NCBI RefSeq assembly: GCF_000801315.1
Contig: NZ_CP010054.1
Coordinates: 2,108,001 to 2,172,000 of the forward strand
DNA length: 64,000 bases
Direction: 5' to 3'
Source of the DNA: Hymenobacter sp. DG25B
GTDB lineage: Bacteria > Bacteroidota > Bacteroidia > Cytophagales > Hymenobacteraceae
The notes under the pieces are model-generated. The model was not told the origin of the DNA and made no database searches. It saw only the letters and a program-made list of their open reading frames with translations. This document shows positions 34,120-42,960 of this stretch, piece after piece (within the stretch, counting starts at the first letter, position 1; every line of letters begins with the position of its first letter). The position numbers and the translations under genes are program-made.

Positions 34120-35181
34120 TTAAGCAAAGTCCCGGGCAAAAAACTGCACCAGCTGCTCGAAGGCGGCATCGGGAATGGCGGGGAAGTTGGCGATACGCAG
34201 GGTGTTTGGTTTCCAGCTGCCATAGCCGTTGCCCAGCTGCAAGCCCTGGGTAAGAGCCCGGCGCTTTACCTCGTCAATGAGGGCGGGCGGGCCCTGCAGC
34301 GCTACCACGGTGGTGGAGCGGGTTTCGGGGTTTTGCACCAGCGGGCGCAGCTGCGTGGCCTGGTCGAAGTAGTCGTAGAGCTTGGTGGCGCGGTCGGTGA
34401 GGTGCTGGTGCACGGCCTTAATGGGCGGGCGGTCCTGCAGCATGCGGCTCAGCAGATAAATGCCCAGCACATTGGGCGTATGCGTGGTCTGGAAGTTGAG
34501 CATCTTCTCATACTGCGACGCCAGGCTGTTGTAGTGAGCCCGCTCATTGATATGCCGCAGCCGATCCAGGGCCCGCGGGGAGAGCAGCATCACCGACAAA
34601 CCCGCCGGCAGCCCGAAGCACTTCTGCACTGAGGCAAACCAGATATCGGCCTTAATGTACTTCATCTGAATACCAGCCAGCGACGACGTGGCATCCACGG
34701 CCAGCAGGGAGTTGCCAATGCGGTTGTACAGGTTCAGGATAAACCCATCGCGCAGCTGGGTGGCGTTGCTGGTTTCATTCTGGGTGATGCACACCAGGTC
34801 GGTGTTGCTGTCGAGGGGCAGATTGGCAATGTTAGGCAGATCATCCAGGCCAAACTCTATGCCCTGGGAGGCCGGGCGCAGGGCCTTGGCGTAGTCGTAC
34901 CACTTCTCGCCAAAGGCCCCGCTGTACAAATGCAGGCTTTTGGTAGGCGTAAGACTTTGCGTGAGGACCTCCCAGCACTCGGTGGCCGAACTCATGAAGA
35001 ACACGGTGTAGTCCTGCGGCACGTTCAGGCGGGTTTTCAGGTCCGTTACGGTCTGGCGCATCAGGCCCGTGAACCGCTCGCCCCGGTGCGGGACCGAGAG
35101 CCAGCCTTCATCATAGGCATCCTGCAGGTACTGCCGCACCTGCGGATAAACCTGCGAAGGGCCAGGGTTAAATGTATACAT
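34120..35181 (-). CDS. class V aminotransferase, phosphoserine aminotransferase-like
   Basis: The 353-residue PLP enzyme opens MYTFNPGPSQVYPQV and has FFMSSATECWE for phosphate binding, VDATSSLAG with the PLP Asp, and the Schiff-base Lys in SVQKCFGLPAG. Class V members with this N-terminus include phosphoserine aminotransferase and alanine-glyoxylate/serine-pyruvate aminotransferases. No serA or serB is adjacent, so the substrate remains open, with serine metabolism most likely. A TACCTTTG box lies 37 bp upstream. Confidence 0.88.
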   Translation of the reverse strand: MYTFNPGPSQVYPQVRQYLQDAYDEGWLSVPHRGERFTGLMRQTVTDLKTRLNVPQDYTVFFMSSATECWEVLTQSLTPTKSLHLYSGAFGEKWYDYAKALRPASQGIEFGLDDLPNIANLPLDSNTDLVCITQNETSNATQLRDGFILNLYNRIGNSLLAVDATSSLAGIQMKYIKADIWFASVQKCFGLPAGLSVMLLSPRALDRLRHINERAHYNSLASQYEKMLNFQTTHTPNVLGIYLLSRMLQDRPPIKAVHQHLTDRATKLYDYFDQATQLRPLVQNPETRSTTVVALQGPPALIDEVKRRALTQGLQLGNGYGSWKPNTLRIANFPAIPDAAFEQLVQFFARDFA

Positions 35182-35217
35182 AGAAATAGGTGAGTCAGGA
35201 GGAAAGGAGAGAGGCTG

Positions 35218-35225
35218 CAAAGGTA
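35218..35225 (-). promoter_or_regulatory. probable promoter -7 box of the aminotransferase gene
   Basis: Minus-strand TACCTTTG, 36 bp before the ATG at 35181. Confidence 0.45.
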
Positions 35226-35289
35226 AGCGGCCCAACCCGGCTATGCGAGTAAAACGAGCTGCGGCCCGTTATAGCATTTCGGCCGGAAA

Positions 35290-35736
35290 CTATACTTTAA
35301 ACCCCATGCGCTTGGGGCGCAGGCCATCAAAATACTGCAGGGCCAGGCGGTAGCTATCCAGCTTAAAGCCACTAATGCTGCCCACGCAATGCCGGCCAAG
35401 GAGGCTTTTCTGGCGGAACTCCTCGCGGGCGTGCAGGTTGCTCAGGTGTACTTCCACCACGGGAGTGTGAATGGCGGCTACGGCATCGGCCAGGGCTACG
35501 CTGGTGTGCGTGTAGCCGCCGGCGTTCAGCACCACGCCGAGGTAGGTGAAGCCTACCTCGTGCAGCTTGTCAATCAGCTGGCCTTCGTGGTTGCTTTGAA
35601 AATGCTCCAGCGTCAGGTTGGGGAAGGCCTCAATCAGCTCGGGCAGGTAGTCTTCGAAAGAGCGGGTACCGTAGATGCCCGGCTCGCGCCGGCCGAGCAG
35701 GTTGAGGTTGGGGCCGTTGAGAAGGAGAATTTGCAT
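35290..35736 (-). CDS. aroQ: 3-dehydroquinate dehydratase, type II
   Basis: The 148-residue protein has the type II blocks LLLNGPNLNLLGRREPGIYG (with the catalytic Tyr), FQSNHEGQLID, NAGGYTHTSVAL and EVHLSNLHAREEFR (His and Arg of the active site). It dehydrates 3-dehydroquinate in the shikimate pathway. It is divergent from xerD and lies just upstream of the aminotransferase gene on the same strand (54 bp), though that gene has its own promoter box. Confidence 0.95.
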   Translation of the reverse strand: MQILLLNGPNLNLLGRREPGIYGTRSFEDYLPELIEAFPNLTLEHFQSNHEGQLIDKLHEVGFTYLGVVLNAGGYTHTSVALADAVAAIHTPVVEVHLSNLHAREEFRQKSLLGRHCVGSISGFKLDSYRLALQYFDGLRPKRMGFKV

Positions 35737-35770
35737 GGGAGAGGCGTAGGGACTTGGAGCGGCAGAACTG

Positions 35771-35778
35771 TAGCTTTG
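35771..35778 (+). promoter_or_regulatory. possible promoter -7 box of xerD
   Basis: TAGCTTTG fits TAnnTTTG, 120 bp before the GTG start; TTG is present upstream but with a short 14-bp spacing. Confidence 0.3.
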
Positions 35779-35898
35779 TAAGCCACCAGAACTGCCATGA
35801 GGTGGCCCAAGTTACGGGGTGGCCGCAGCTTTTATACCTGCCGGGGCCGCAAATACCCAAAATACTCTTCCTAAACTCCTAAGCTCCACGTTTATCCC

Positions 35899-36798
35899 GT
35901 GAACTGGTCTATCTACCTAAAACAATTCGAAGGCTATTTGCGGCTGGAAAAATCCCTTTCCGGCAACAGCATTGAAGCCTACGCGCGGGATGCAGCCAAG
36001 CTGCGCCAGTTCCTGGAAAGCCGGCAGCTCACTACCGCGCCCCAGCAGGTAACCACCCCTCAGCTGCGCCAGTTTCTGGCCTGGCTGGGCGAGCTGGGCA
36101 TGAGCGCCACCTCCCAGGCCCGCACCCTCTCGGGCCTGAAGGCCTTCTATAGCTTCCTCATCATGGAAGACCAGCTCAGCATAGACCCCACCGACACGCT
36201 GGAAGCCCCTAAAACCGGCCGCAAGCTGCCCGATACGCTCAGCTACGAGGAGATAGTACAGCTGCTGGAGGCCATTGATATGAGCACCAACGAAGGCACC
36301 CGCACCCGGGCGCTACTGGAAGTGCTGTACTCCTCCGGCCTGCGGGTGAGCGAGCTGACGGAGCTGCGCCTTTCCAATGTGTATGCCGACCAGGGCTTTT
36401 TGCGCGTAACCGGCAAGGGCAACAAGGAGCGCCTGGTGCCCATTGGGCGCGATGCCCTGAAGCACCTGGGTTTCTACCTAAGCGGTGTGCGCTGCCACCA
36501 GGATATTCAGCCCGGTCACGAGGATATGGTGTTTCTGAACAAGCGCGGCACCAAACTTTCCCGCGTCACCATCTTCACCACCATTAAAACGCTGGCCGAA
36601 AAAGCGGGCATCCGCAAAACCATCAGCCCGCACACCTTCCGCCATTCCTTCGCCACGCACCTGATAGAAGGCGGCGCCGATTTACGCGCCGTGCAGGAAA
36701 TGCTGGGCCACGAGAGCATCACCACCACGGAAATCTACACCCACCTGGACCGCGACTATCTAAAGCAGGTTATCACGGAGTTTCACCCGCGCAGCTAG
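35899..36798 (+). CDS. xerD: site-specific tyrosine recombinase XerD
   Basis: The 299-residue protein has the SAM-like N-terminal core-binding domain (about 8-95) and the catalytic domain with [12 protein letters not shown] (first Arg), [11 protein letters not shown] (Lys), [15 protein letters not shown] (His-Arg), [15 protein letters not shown] (His and nucleophile Tyr). It resolves chromosome dimers at dif together with XerC. GTG at 35899 is the start, with stop codons directly upstream in frame. The stop overlaps the stop of the convergent STAS-like gene. Confidence 0.94.
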   Translation: MNWSIYLKQFEGYLRLEKSLSGNSIEAYARDAAKLRQFLESRQLTTAPQQVTTPQLRQFLAWLGELGMSATSQARTLSGLKAFYSFLIMEDQLSIDPTDTLEAPKTGRKLPDTLSYEEIVQLLEAIDMSTNEGTRTRALLEVLYSSGLRVSELTELRLSNVYADQGFLRVTGKGNKERLVPIGRDALKHLGFYLSGVRCHQDIQPGHEDMVFLNKRGTKLSRVTIFTTIKTLAEKAGIRKTISPHTFRHSFATHLIEGGADLRAVQEMLGHESITTTEIYTHLDRDYLKQVITEFHPRS

Positions 36799-37235
36799 CG
36801 GCGGGGCAGGGTAGAGGCATCCAGCTCCCGGCAGTGCTGCAGCCAGTCCTGGGCCTGCGCTACCTCATCAAACAGCTGCAGGTCAAAATAGGGGGTGAAA
36901 TCGTGCTGCATAGCTATTTCCATAATGATTTCATAAGTATCCGGATGCGTTACGTGGGCCATATGCCGCAGCCCGTAAGTGGTGGCAATGGGGGCCCAGT
37001 GCTGCTCAATCCAATGCAGGGTTTCAAACCACATGACCATCACCCGGCTGTTATCATTGAGCACACAGGAAGGCCGCAGCTCCCGCAAAACCTCCAGCGT
37101 TTTCTGGGCACCCAACTTGGCTTCATCGGCTCCTATAGAGCCTTCCCAGGTTACCACCACGCAGTCGGCGGCGGGTTCGTAGCTGATGGTGCAAAACCGG
37201 GAGTGGGCGGGCGAGCTGAGTTCCTGAATAATCAT
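36795..37235 (-). CDS. STAS/SpoIIAA-like protein of unknown function
   Basis: The 146-residue protein starts MIIQELSSPAHSRFCTISYE and contains alternating beta and alpha segments (VVVTWEGSI, KTLEVLRELRPSCVLNDNSRV, HMAHVTHPD, FDEVAQAQDWL) like the STAS/SEC14-type or SpoIIAA-like proteins of unknown role common in Hymenobacter relatives. No catalytic motif is visible. It is convergent with xerD, the two stop codons overlapping by 3 bp, so neither has room for a terminator. Confidence 0.7.
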   Translation of the reverse strand: MIIQELSSPAHSRFCTISYEPAADCVVVTWEGSIGADEAKLGAQKTLEVLRELRPSCVLNDNSRVMVMWFETLHWIEQHWAPIATTYGLRHMAHVTHPDTYEIIMEIAMQHDFTPYFDLQLFDEVAQAQDWLQHCRELDASTLPRR

Positions 37236-37322
37236 TCGCTTCAGATAAAGGCGTGAGGACGGCACCAGCATAAATCTTCCTGTTCTACGGGTGCCCCAAT
37301 AGATTTGGGCATTGCTGGGCCC

Positions 37323-37330
37323 TACTTTTG
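37323..37330 (+). promoter_or_regulatory. probable promoter -7 box of the multispan membrane protein
   Basis: TACTTTTG matches TAnnTTTG 23 bp before the ATG at 37354; TTTG lies 15 bp upstream, shorter than usual. Confidence 0.5.
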
Positions 37331-37353
37331 CGGCGATAATTCTGAATATACAA

Positions 37354-39063
37354 ATGCTGGTCCGCCGTCTGACATCTTCGCCGCTTTTACTGGCACTTCT
37401 GGGCCTGCTTCTGCTGCTGATTCCGTTTCTGCTGGCCGGCTCGCACAGCTATCTGTTGATAGATGATAATCTGGATGCCGAGCTTTCAGTTCCCTATCTG
37501 CTGGCTAGAACGGGTACGGCCCTGAATTATCAGGCTTCAGCTATCATTCCGCAGGTTATGAACGGGCTGCCGCGTAATGCCCTGCGGCCCGGGCTGAGCA
37601 TTACGGTGCTGATGTTTGAGCTGCTGCCCCCGTTGCCGGCCTACCTGATTCATATGGCCTTGGTGCGGCTGGCGGGCCTGCTGAGCATGTATGCCTTGCT
37701 GCGGTTTTGGCTGCTGCCCCGACCCGAGCAGCGCCCGTTGGCCGCAGGGGTAGCCCTGGCCTGGGCGCTGCTGCCGGTTTATTCTATCTACGGAATATCG
37801 GTGCTGGGGCAGCCGGCTGTGCTGCTGGCCGTGCGAACCCTGCAGCAGCGCCGGACCACCTTTTGGCCGTGGCTGGTTTTGCTGGCTTTTCCTTTATGGT
37901 CGATGATGGTGTTGGCCGGGCTGTTTATTTTGGCGGGGCTGAGTGCCTGGCTTTTTTGCGTTGATGTGCGTCATCACCGGGTTAGCTGGCGGGCGTGGGC
38001 AGGCATCGGGATTCTGACCATTAGCTATGCGGTGGTAGAATATCCGCTGCTGTCGGCTTTGCTGCACCACCAGTTTATACCGCACCGCCTGGAGTTTGAT
38101 TTCGCGCAGTTAGCGCCGCATACCCTGCTAGGACAGATAAGGAGTGCCCTGCAGCAGTTTCTGTTGGGGCAGTACCATAGCAGTCTGTTTTTTCGGGGCC
38201 TTATGCTGATGACGGTATTGCTGGCCGCCTGGCAAGCCCGCCGCATGGCCGACCTGTTTCCGCTACGGACTATCCTCAGCCTGCTCTTGGTTATTGCCGC
38301 GCTGGCCGTTTTCTGCGGATTTTATCCGTCGTTTTTAGCCCTGGTGCAGCCTTTGCTGCCCCCGTTGCGCACCTTCAACCTTACCCGCTTCAGCTTTCTG
38401 AGCCCACTGCTCTGGTTTATCGTGTGGGTAATTGCCCTGCGCGCGCTGCCGGTTGGGCGTGGCCGGGCTGCCCTGGTAGCCCTGCAGCTGGTGCTGGTGC
38501 TGGCTATGAACCGCGAATGGACGTTGACCGTGCGGGAGCTGCTGGGGCGCCCCGCCCCACACGAGCCCAGCTACCAGCGCTTTGTGGCCCCGGCGCTTTT
38601 TTCCCGGGTGCAGCAGGATATCCGCCAGCACACCGGGCAGGCGCCGACGCAGTATCGGGTGGCGTGCCTGGGCCTGCCGCCGGCCGTGGCGCAGCTCAAC
38701 GGTTTCTATACCCTGGATAGCTACCAGAACAACTACCCGCTACCCTACAAGCATGCTTTCCGGCGCATTATTGCCGGCGAGCTGGCCAAAGACCCGCTAC
38801 TGCGCGCCTATTTTGATGCCTGGGGCAACCGCTGCTACCTGTTTGCGGCCGAGTTGGGGAAAAACTTCCGCGTGGGGGCCGGACAGCACGCGCCCATTCA
38901 GCATTTTGCGTTCAATGCCCGGACCTTTCAGCAGCTGGGAGGGCGCTATGTACTCTCGGCGGTAGGGCTGGCGCATCCCGGGCAATCCGGCCTTCGCCTC
39001 AAGGGCGAATACACCAATCAGGAGGCCTACTGGCACCTGTACGTGTATGAAGTAGCGCCTTAA
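37354..39063 (+). CDS. multispan membrane protein, possibly DUF6044/glycosyltransferase-like
   Basis: The 569-residue protein has about ten or more hydrophobic segments between residues 10 and 375, then a soluble C-terminal domain of about 190 residues. An early extracytoplasmic loop (LLIDDNLDAELSVPYLL) carries acidic residues as in GT-C type glycosyltransferases, and PLRTFNLTRFSFLSP precedes the last helices. The overall shape resembles DUF6044 proteins, but I am not certain. The role may be in cell-surface polysaccharide or lipid modification. It is monocistronic between convergent and co-oriented housekeeping genes. Confidence 0.65.
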   Translation: MLVRRLTSSPLLLALLGLLLLLIPFLLAGSHSYLLIDDNLDAELSVPYLLARTGTALNYQASAIIPQVMNGLPRNALRPGLSITVLMFELLPPLPAYLIHMALVRLAGLLSMYALLRFWLLPRPEQRPLAAGVALAWALLPVYSIYGISVLGQPAVLLAVRTLQQRRTTFWPWLVLLAFPLWSMMVLAGLFILAGLSAWLFCVDVRHHRVSWRAWAGIGILTISYAVVEYPLLSALLHHQFIPHRLEFDFAQLAPHTLLGQIRSALQQFLLGQYHSSLFFRGLMLMTVLLAAWQARRMADLFPLRTILSLLLVIAALAVFCGFYPSFLALVQPLLPPLRTFNLTRFSFLSPLLWFIVWVIALRALPVGRGRAALVALQLVLVLAMNREWTLTVRELLGRPAPHEPSYQRFVAPALFSRVQQDIRQHTGQAPTQYRVACLGLPPAVAQLNGFYTLDSYQNNYPLPYKHAFRRIIAGELAKDPLLRAYFDAWGNRCYLFAAELGKNFRVGAGQHAPIQHFAFNARTFQQLGGRYVLSAVGLAHPGQSGLRLKGEYTNQEAYWHLYVYEVAP

Positions 39064-39148
39064 GCAATTGCAAAAAAGCCGCGCCGGCGGGCTTAAAAAG
39101 TATGGCTTCCCAGAGGAAAAAAACACCGAATTCCCGCCGGAAAACCTG

Positions 39149-39156
39149 TAGATTTG
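39149..39156 (+). promoter_or_regulatory. probable promoter -7 box of ftsK
   Basis: TAGATTTG matches TAnnTTTG 19 bp before the ATG at 39176. Confidence 0.45.
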
Positions 39157-39175
39157 ACTTTTCGGTGTGTGAATA

Positions 39176-42052
39176 ATGGCTAAAAATACATACAAGCAAC
39201 CCGCTGCGCCGGTTTCGCGGGCTTCTAATGAACCGCGTGCCGCCCGCAACCAGCCCCGGCCGGTAGCCGAGGCTCCGCGTGAGGAAAGACGCTCATCTCC
39301 TAAGGCCGCCAAAGCGCCCAAGGAGCCGCGCCAGCCCCTGAAGCTGCCCTCTTTTCAGGGCGTGTTCAGCTTCCTGCGCGACCGGCGCTTTCAGCTATTT
39401 CTGGGCTTTTTCTTTCTGCTGAGCTCCATCTACCTCACCATTGCGTTTCTCTCGTTCCTGCTGACCGGGCACGCTGACCAAAGCGTGGTGCAAAGCGTGG
39501 ATAGCACCTCCGTGAAGGAAGCCGGGCAGGAGTCGGGCAACTGGCTGGGCCTGCTGGGTGCCGTGGTGGCGCAGGTGTTGATTTACAAGGGTTTTGGCGT
39601 GGCTGCTTTTGCCGTTATTCCCATTGTATTCTTCCTGGGCTACAAAATTGTCTTCCGCCGGCAGGATGTATCCATCAGCTACGTGCTGGCCCTCTGCCTG
39701 TTTGTCATGGGCTGGCTGAGCGTGCTTATGGGCTACGTGGTGCTCACTTTGGAAGCGCCCGATGCCGACCCCGCCCTGGCACATAGCCTCGACTTCCTGA
39801 GCGGCGGTATTGGCTATGAAGTGGCTCTTTGGCTGGACAGCCTCATTGGCTGGGGCACAGTGCTGCTGCTGGCCTTCCTGCTGATTTCCTTCGTGGTGTT
39901 CTTCTTCAATGTTACATCCCTCAACCTGCGCCGCAGCACAGAAGGGGAGGAGGCTGATGATACCAGCAAACCAGTGGATGCGCCCTCATATGAGCGGACA
40001 GGCGCGGCTTTTAGTTCGGCCGACAATGGCGCCGCTGCCCTCCTGGAAGAGGAGGAGGACGAAGAAGAGCCGCTTGGCATGACCCTGAAGCGCGTAGGTT
40101 CACCCGTAACTCCCGCCGCCCGAGCCTCTGAATTGGAGCCGGAAGAAGAGGAAATTGATGAGCCGGTGGTTACCAGTGGCTCCATAGCCGGCCCGGCATT
40201 CAATGTAGCCCCCACGGCCGCCATGCCCCTAAGCGTAGCGCCAGCGGCCGCCGCTAGCGCCGTAGCCAGTGCCGCCCTGAAAGCCGGCGGTATGGCTGCT
40301 GGCCCCAGCTTCTCCATTGAAGCCCCCGCCGACCCCGAGCCCATTGCTGCCCGCGTGCCCACTCCCTTGTCTATGGCTGACCTGGCCGACGACAACGCCC
40401 AATTGCCCGCCCGCCGCGAAGTAGTAGCCAAACCCGCCCTGCAAATAGAGGACTCCACAGAGCTGGACCCCGCTGCCGGCGCCGATATGGCTACCATTGC
40501 CGATGAGGACGAGGACATGGAAACCATGCCCGCCGTGAACTACGACCCCACGCTGGACCTCTCGCGCTACCAGTACCCCACGCTGGAGCTGCTCAACGAC
40601 TACGGCGTGGCCAAGGCCCAGGTAAGCAAGGAAGAGCTGGAAGCCAACAAGGACCGCATTGTGGAAACCCTGGGCCACTACGGCATCAACATTGCCAGCA
40701 TTAAGGCCACCATTGGCCCCACGGTTACGCTGTATGAAATTGTGCCCGATGCCGGCGTACGCATCTCCAAAATCAAGAGTCTGGAAGATGATATTGCCCT
40801 AAGCCTGGCCGCTCTGGGTATCCGCATTATTGCCCCTATTCCCGGCAAAGGCACTATTGGTATTGAAGTGCCGAACACCAAAAAGGAAATGGTAAGCATC
40901 CGTTCGGTGTTCAGCACCGAGAAGTTTGCGCACACGGAAATGGATTTGCCCATTGCCTTTGGCCGCACCATTACCAACGAAGTGTTTGTAGTAGATCTGG
41001 CCAAAATGCCTCACTTGCTCATGGCCGGTGCCACGGGCCAGGGTAAATCGGTGGGTCTGAACGTTATTCTGGCCTCGCTGCTGTACAAGCGCCACCCGGC
41101 CCAGCTGAAATTCGTGCTCGTCGACCCGAAAAAGGTGGAACTCAGTATCTTCAACAAGATTGAGCGCCACTTCCTGGCCAAGCTGCCCGACACTGACGAG
41201 GCCATCATCACCGATACCAAAAAGGTGGTGAACACGCTGAACTCCCTGTGCATGGAAATGGACCGGCGCTACGACCTGCTGAAGGACGCCGGCTGCCGCA
41301 ACCTGAAGGAGTACAACCGCAAGTTCATTGAGCGTCGCCTGAACCCGAAGAAAGGCCACCGCTTCATGCCCTTCATTGTACTGGTGATTGACGAGCTGGC
41401 CGACCTGATGATGACGGCAGGCAAGGAAGTGGAAACGCCCATTGCGCGCCTGGCCCAGCTGGCCCGTGCCATCGGTATTCACTTGATTGTAGCTACGCAG
41501 CGCCCTTCGGTAAACGTTATTACGGGTATCATCAAGGCCAACTTCCCCTGCCGGATTTCCTTTAAGGTGACCAGCAAAATCGACTCGCGCACCATTCTGG
41601 ATGCCGGCGGCGCCGACCAGCTGGTAGGCCAGGGCGACATGCTGATTTCTCAGGGTTCCGATATTATTCGGGTGCAGTGTGCCTTCATCGATACGCCGGA
41701 GGTAGACCGTCTCTGTGACTATATCGGTGAGCAGCAGGGCTACCCCGATGCTTACTTACTGCCAGAAGTGGTAGGCGAGAGTGGCAGCGGCAGCGGCGAT
41801 GCCGAGGATTTTGACCCGACCAACCGCGACAGTATGTTTGAGGAAGCCGCCCGCGTGATTGTGACGCACCAGCAGGGCAGCACTTCCCTGCTGCAGCGCC
41901 GCCTGAAGCTGGGCTACAACCGCGCCGGCCGCCTGATTGACCAATTGGAGCACGCCGGTATTGTGGGGCCGTTTGAAGGCAGCAAGGCCCGCGAGGTTTT
42001 AATTCCCGATGAATACAGTTTGGAACAGTTGTTGAATAGCCTGCCTAAGTAA
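39176..42052 (+). CDS. ftsK: DNA translocase FtsK
   Basis: The 958-residue protein has a basic cytoplasmic N-terminus, four transmembrane segments (about 70-250), a long acidic and Ala/Pro-rich linker (about 255-450), and the FtsK motor with Walker A AGATGQGKSV (near residue 620), Walker B VLVIDELADLMM and the TGIIKANFPCRISFKV block. A C-terminal winged-helix gamma domain (TSLLQRRLKLGYNRAGRLIDQLE) reads polar DNA sequences. FtsK links septum formation with chromosome segregation and activates XerCD; xerD lies 3 kb upstream. Confidence 0.96.
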   Translation: MAKNTYKQPAAPVSRASNEPRAARNQPRPVAEAPREERRSSPKAAKAPKEPRQPLKLPSFQGVFSFLRDRRFQLFLGFFFLLSSIYLTIAFLSFLLTGHADQSVVQSVDSTSVKEAGQESGNWLGLLGAVVAQVLIYKGFGVAAFAVIPIVFFLGYKIVFRRQDVSISYVLALCLFVMGWLSVLMGYVVLTLEAPDADPALAHSLDFLSGGIGYEVALWLDSLIGWGTVLLLAFLLISFVVFFFNVTSLNLRRSTEGEEADDTSKPVDAPSYERTGAAFSSADNGAAALLEEEEDEEEPLGMTLKRVGSPVTPAARASELEPEEEEIDEPVVTSGSIAGPAFNVAPTAAMPLSVAPAAAASAVASAALKAGGMAAGPSFSIEAPADPEPIAARVPTPLSMADLADDNAQLPARREVVAKPALQIEDSTELDPAAGADMATIADEDEDMETMPAVNYDPTLDLSRYQYPTLELLNDYGVAKAQVSKEELEANKDRIVETLGHYGINIASIKATIGPTVTLYEIVPDAGVRISKIKSLEDDIALSLAALGIRIIAPIPGKGTIGIEVPNTKKEMVSIRSVFSTEKFAHTEMDLPIAFGRTITNEVFVVDLAKMPHLLMAGATGQGKSVGLNVILASLLYKRHPAQLKFVLVDPKKVELSIFNKIERHFLAKLPDTDEAIITDTKKVVNTLNSLCMEMDRRYDLLKDAGCRNLKEYNRKFIERRLNPKKGHRFMPFIVLVIDELADLMMTAGKEVETPIARLAQLARAIGIHLIVATQRPSVNVITGIIKANFPCRISFKVTSKIDSRTILDAGGADQLVGQGDMLISQGSDIIRVQCAFIDTPEVDRLCDYIGEQQGYPDAYLLPEVVGESGSGSGDAEDFDPTNRDSMFEEAARVIVTHQQGSTSLLQRRLKLGYNRAGRLIDQLEHAGIVGPFEGSKAREVLIPDEYSLEQLLNSLPK

Positions 42053-42183
42053 GAATTCGGAAACAGCAAAAGAAAATAGAACTTCGCGGCTGTTTACGGA
42101 TGTTGAGCGATTCGCAAGGAAACTCTCGGCCCGGTTCTTGGTTCTTATTGCTTAGCTCTGATTTCACTTCTTCTTTCTTCTAA

Positions 42184-42828
42184 ATGAAAAAATTCTTGTC
42201 TCTGCTGCTCCTGTCCGCTACTGCCGTGCAGATTGGTTACGCGCAGCAGGATCCGAAAGCCGGCAAAATTCTCGACCAGATGAGTGCCAAATACCAGGCC
42301 CTCAATGGCTTTAAAGCTGCTTTCACCCAAACCCTGGAAAACCCCACTGCAAAGGTGAAAGAAAACCTTAGCGGCGACATAACCGTGAGCGGCACCAAGT
42401 TTCGGCTGAAAATGAATGGCCAGGAGGTCATCAATAACGGCCAGACCATGTGGACGTACATGAAGTCGGAAAACGAGGTGAATATATCCGACTACGACCC
42501 GGAAGACCAGGATATCTCGCCCTCGCAGATTTATACGCTTTACAAAAAAGGGTATAAGTATTCCTACGTGCAGGAGGCCAAGGAAAACGGGGAGGCCGTG
42601 GATGTCATTGAGCTTTCGCCTGAAGACCGCAACAACTCCGTGTACAAGGTGCGCCTGAATGTTAGCAAGAAGGACCGTTCCGTAAAAAGCTGGAAGATGT
42701 TCAAGAAGAACGGCAACCGCTACACCTTCACCATCAAGAAATTCCAGCCTAACCCGCCCATGGATGCCACTACTTTCTCCTTCGATAAAGCCAAGTACAA
42801 AGGCGTGAAGGTGATTGATCTGCGCTAA
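42184..42828 (+). CDS. lolA: outer membrane lipoprotein carrier protein LolA
   Basis: The 214-residue periplasmic protein has a signal peptide (1-21) and the LolA fold: ILDQMSAKYQALNGFKAAFTQTLENP, FRLKMNGQEVINNGQTMWTY, and a C-terminal hydrophobic strand. It carries lipoproteins across the periplasm to the outer membrane; numerous lipoproteins in the window would be cargo. It lies 131 bp downstream of ftsK, an order frequent in Bacteroidota, and may be partly cotranscribed with it. Confidence 0.92.
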   Translation: MKKFLSLLLLSATAVQIGYAQQDPKAGKILDQMSAKYQALNGFKAAFTQTLENPTAKVKENLSGDITVSGTKFRLKMNGQEVINNGQTMWTYMKSENEVNISDYDPEDQDISPSQIYTLYKKGYKYSYVQEAKENGEAVDVIELSPEDRNNSVYKVRLNVSKKDRSVKSWKMFKKNGNRYTFTIKKFQPNPPMDATTFSFDKAKYKGVKVIDLR

Positions 42829-42848
42829 GCGAATTTAATTACACCGTT

Positions 42849-42884
42849 CGGCCCGTTTCCGTTTGCACGGAGGCGGGCCGTTTT
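42849..42884 (+). terminator. hairpin terminator after lolA
   Basis: Stem CGGCCCGtttCCGT/ACGGaggCGGGCCG followed by TTTT, about 20 bp after the stop. Confidence 0.75.
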
Positions 42885-42960
42885 GGTTTTTTCCCGATAA
42901 ATTTAAGCCGGTAGTAAATTATATTTTCATTCTTTGTGGCTTGGTAGCGTGGCAATTTCT

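Noticed and set aside
35899..36798. xerD as integrase of a mobile island
   Set aside because: Length, motifs and housekeeping context fit the chromosomal dimer-resolution recombinase; no att repeats or cargo genes are visible.
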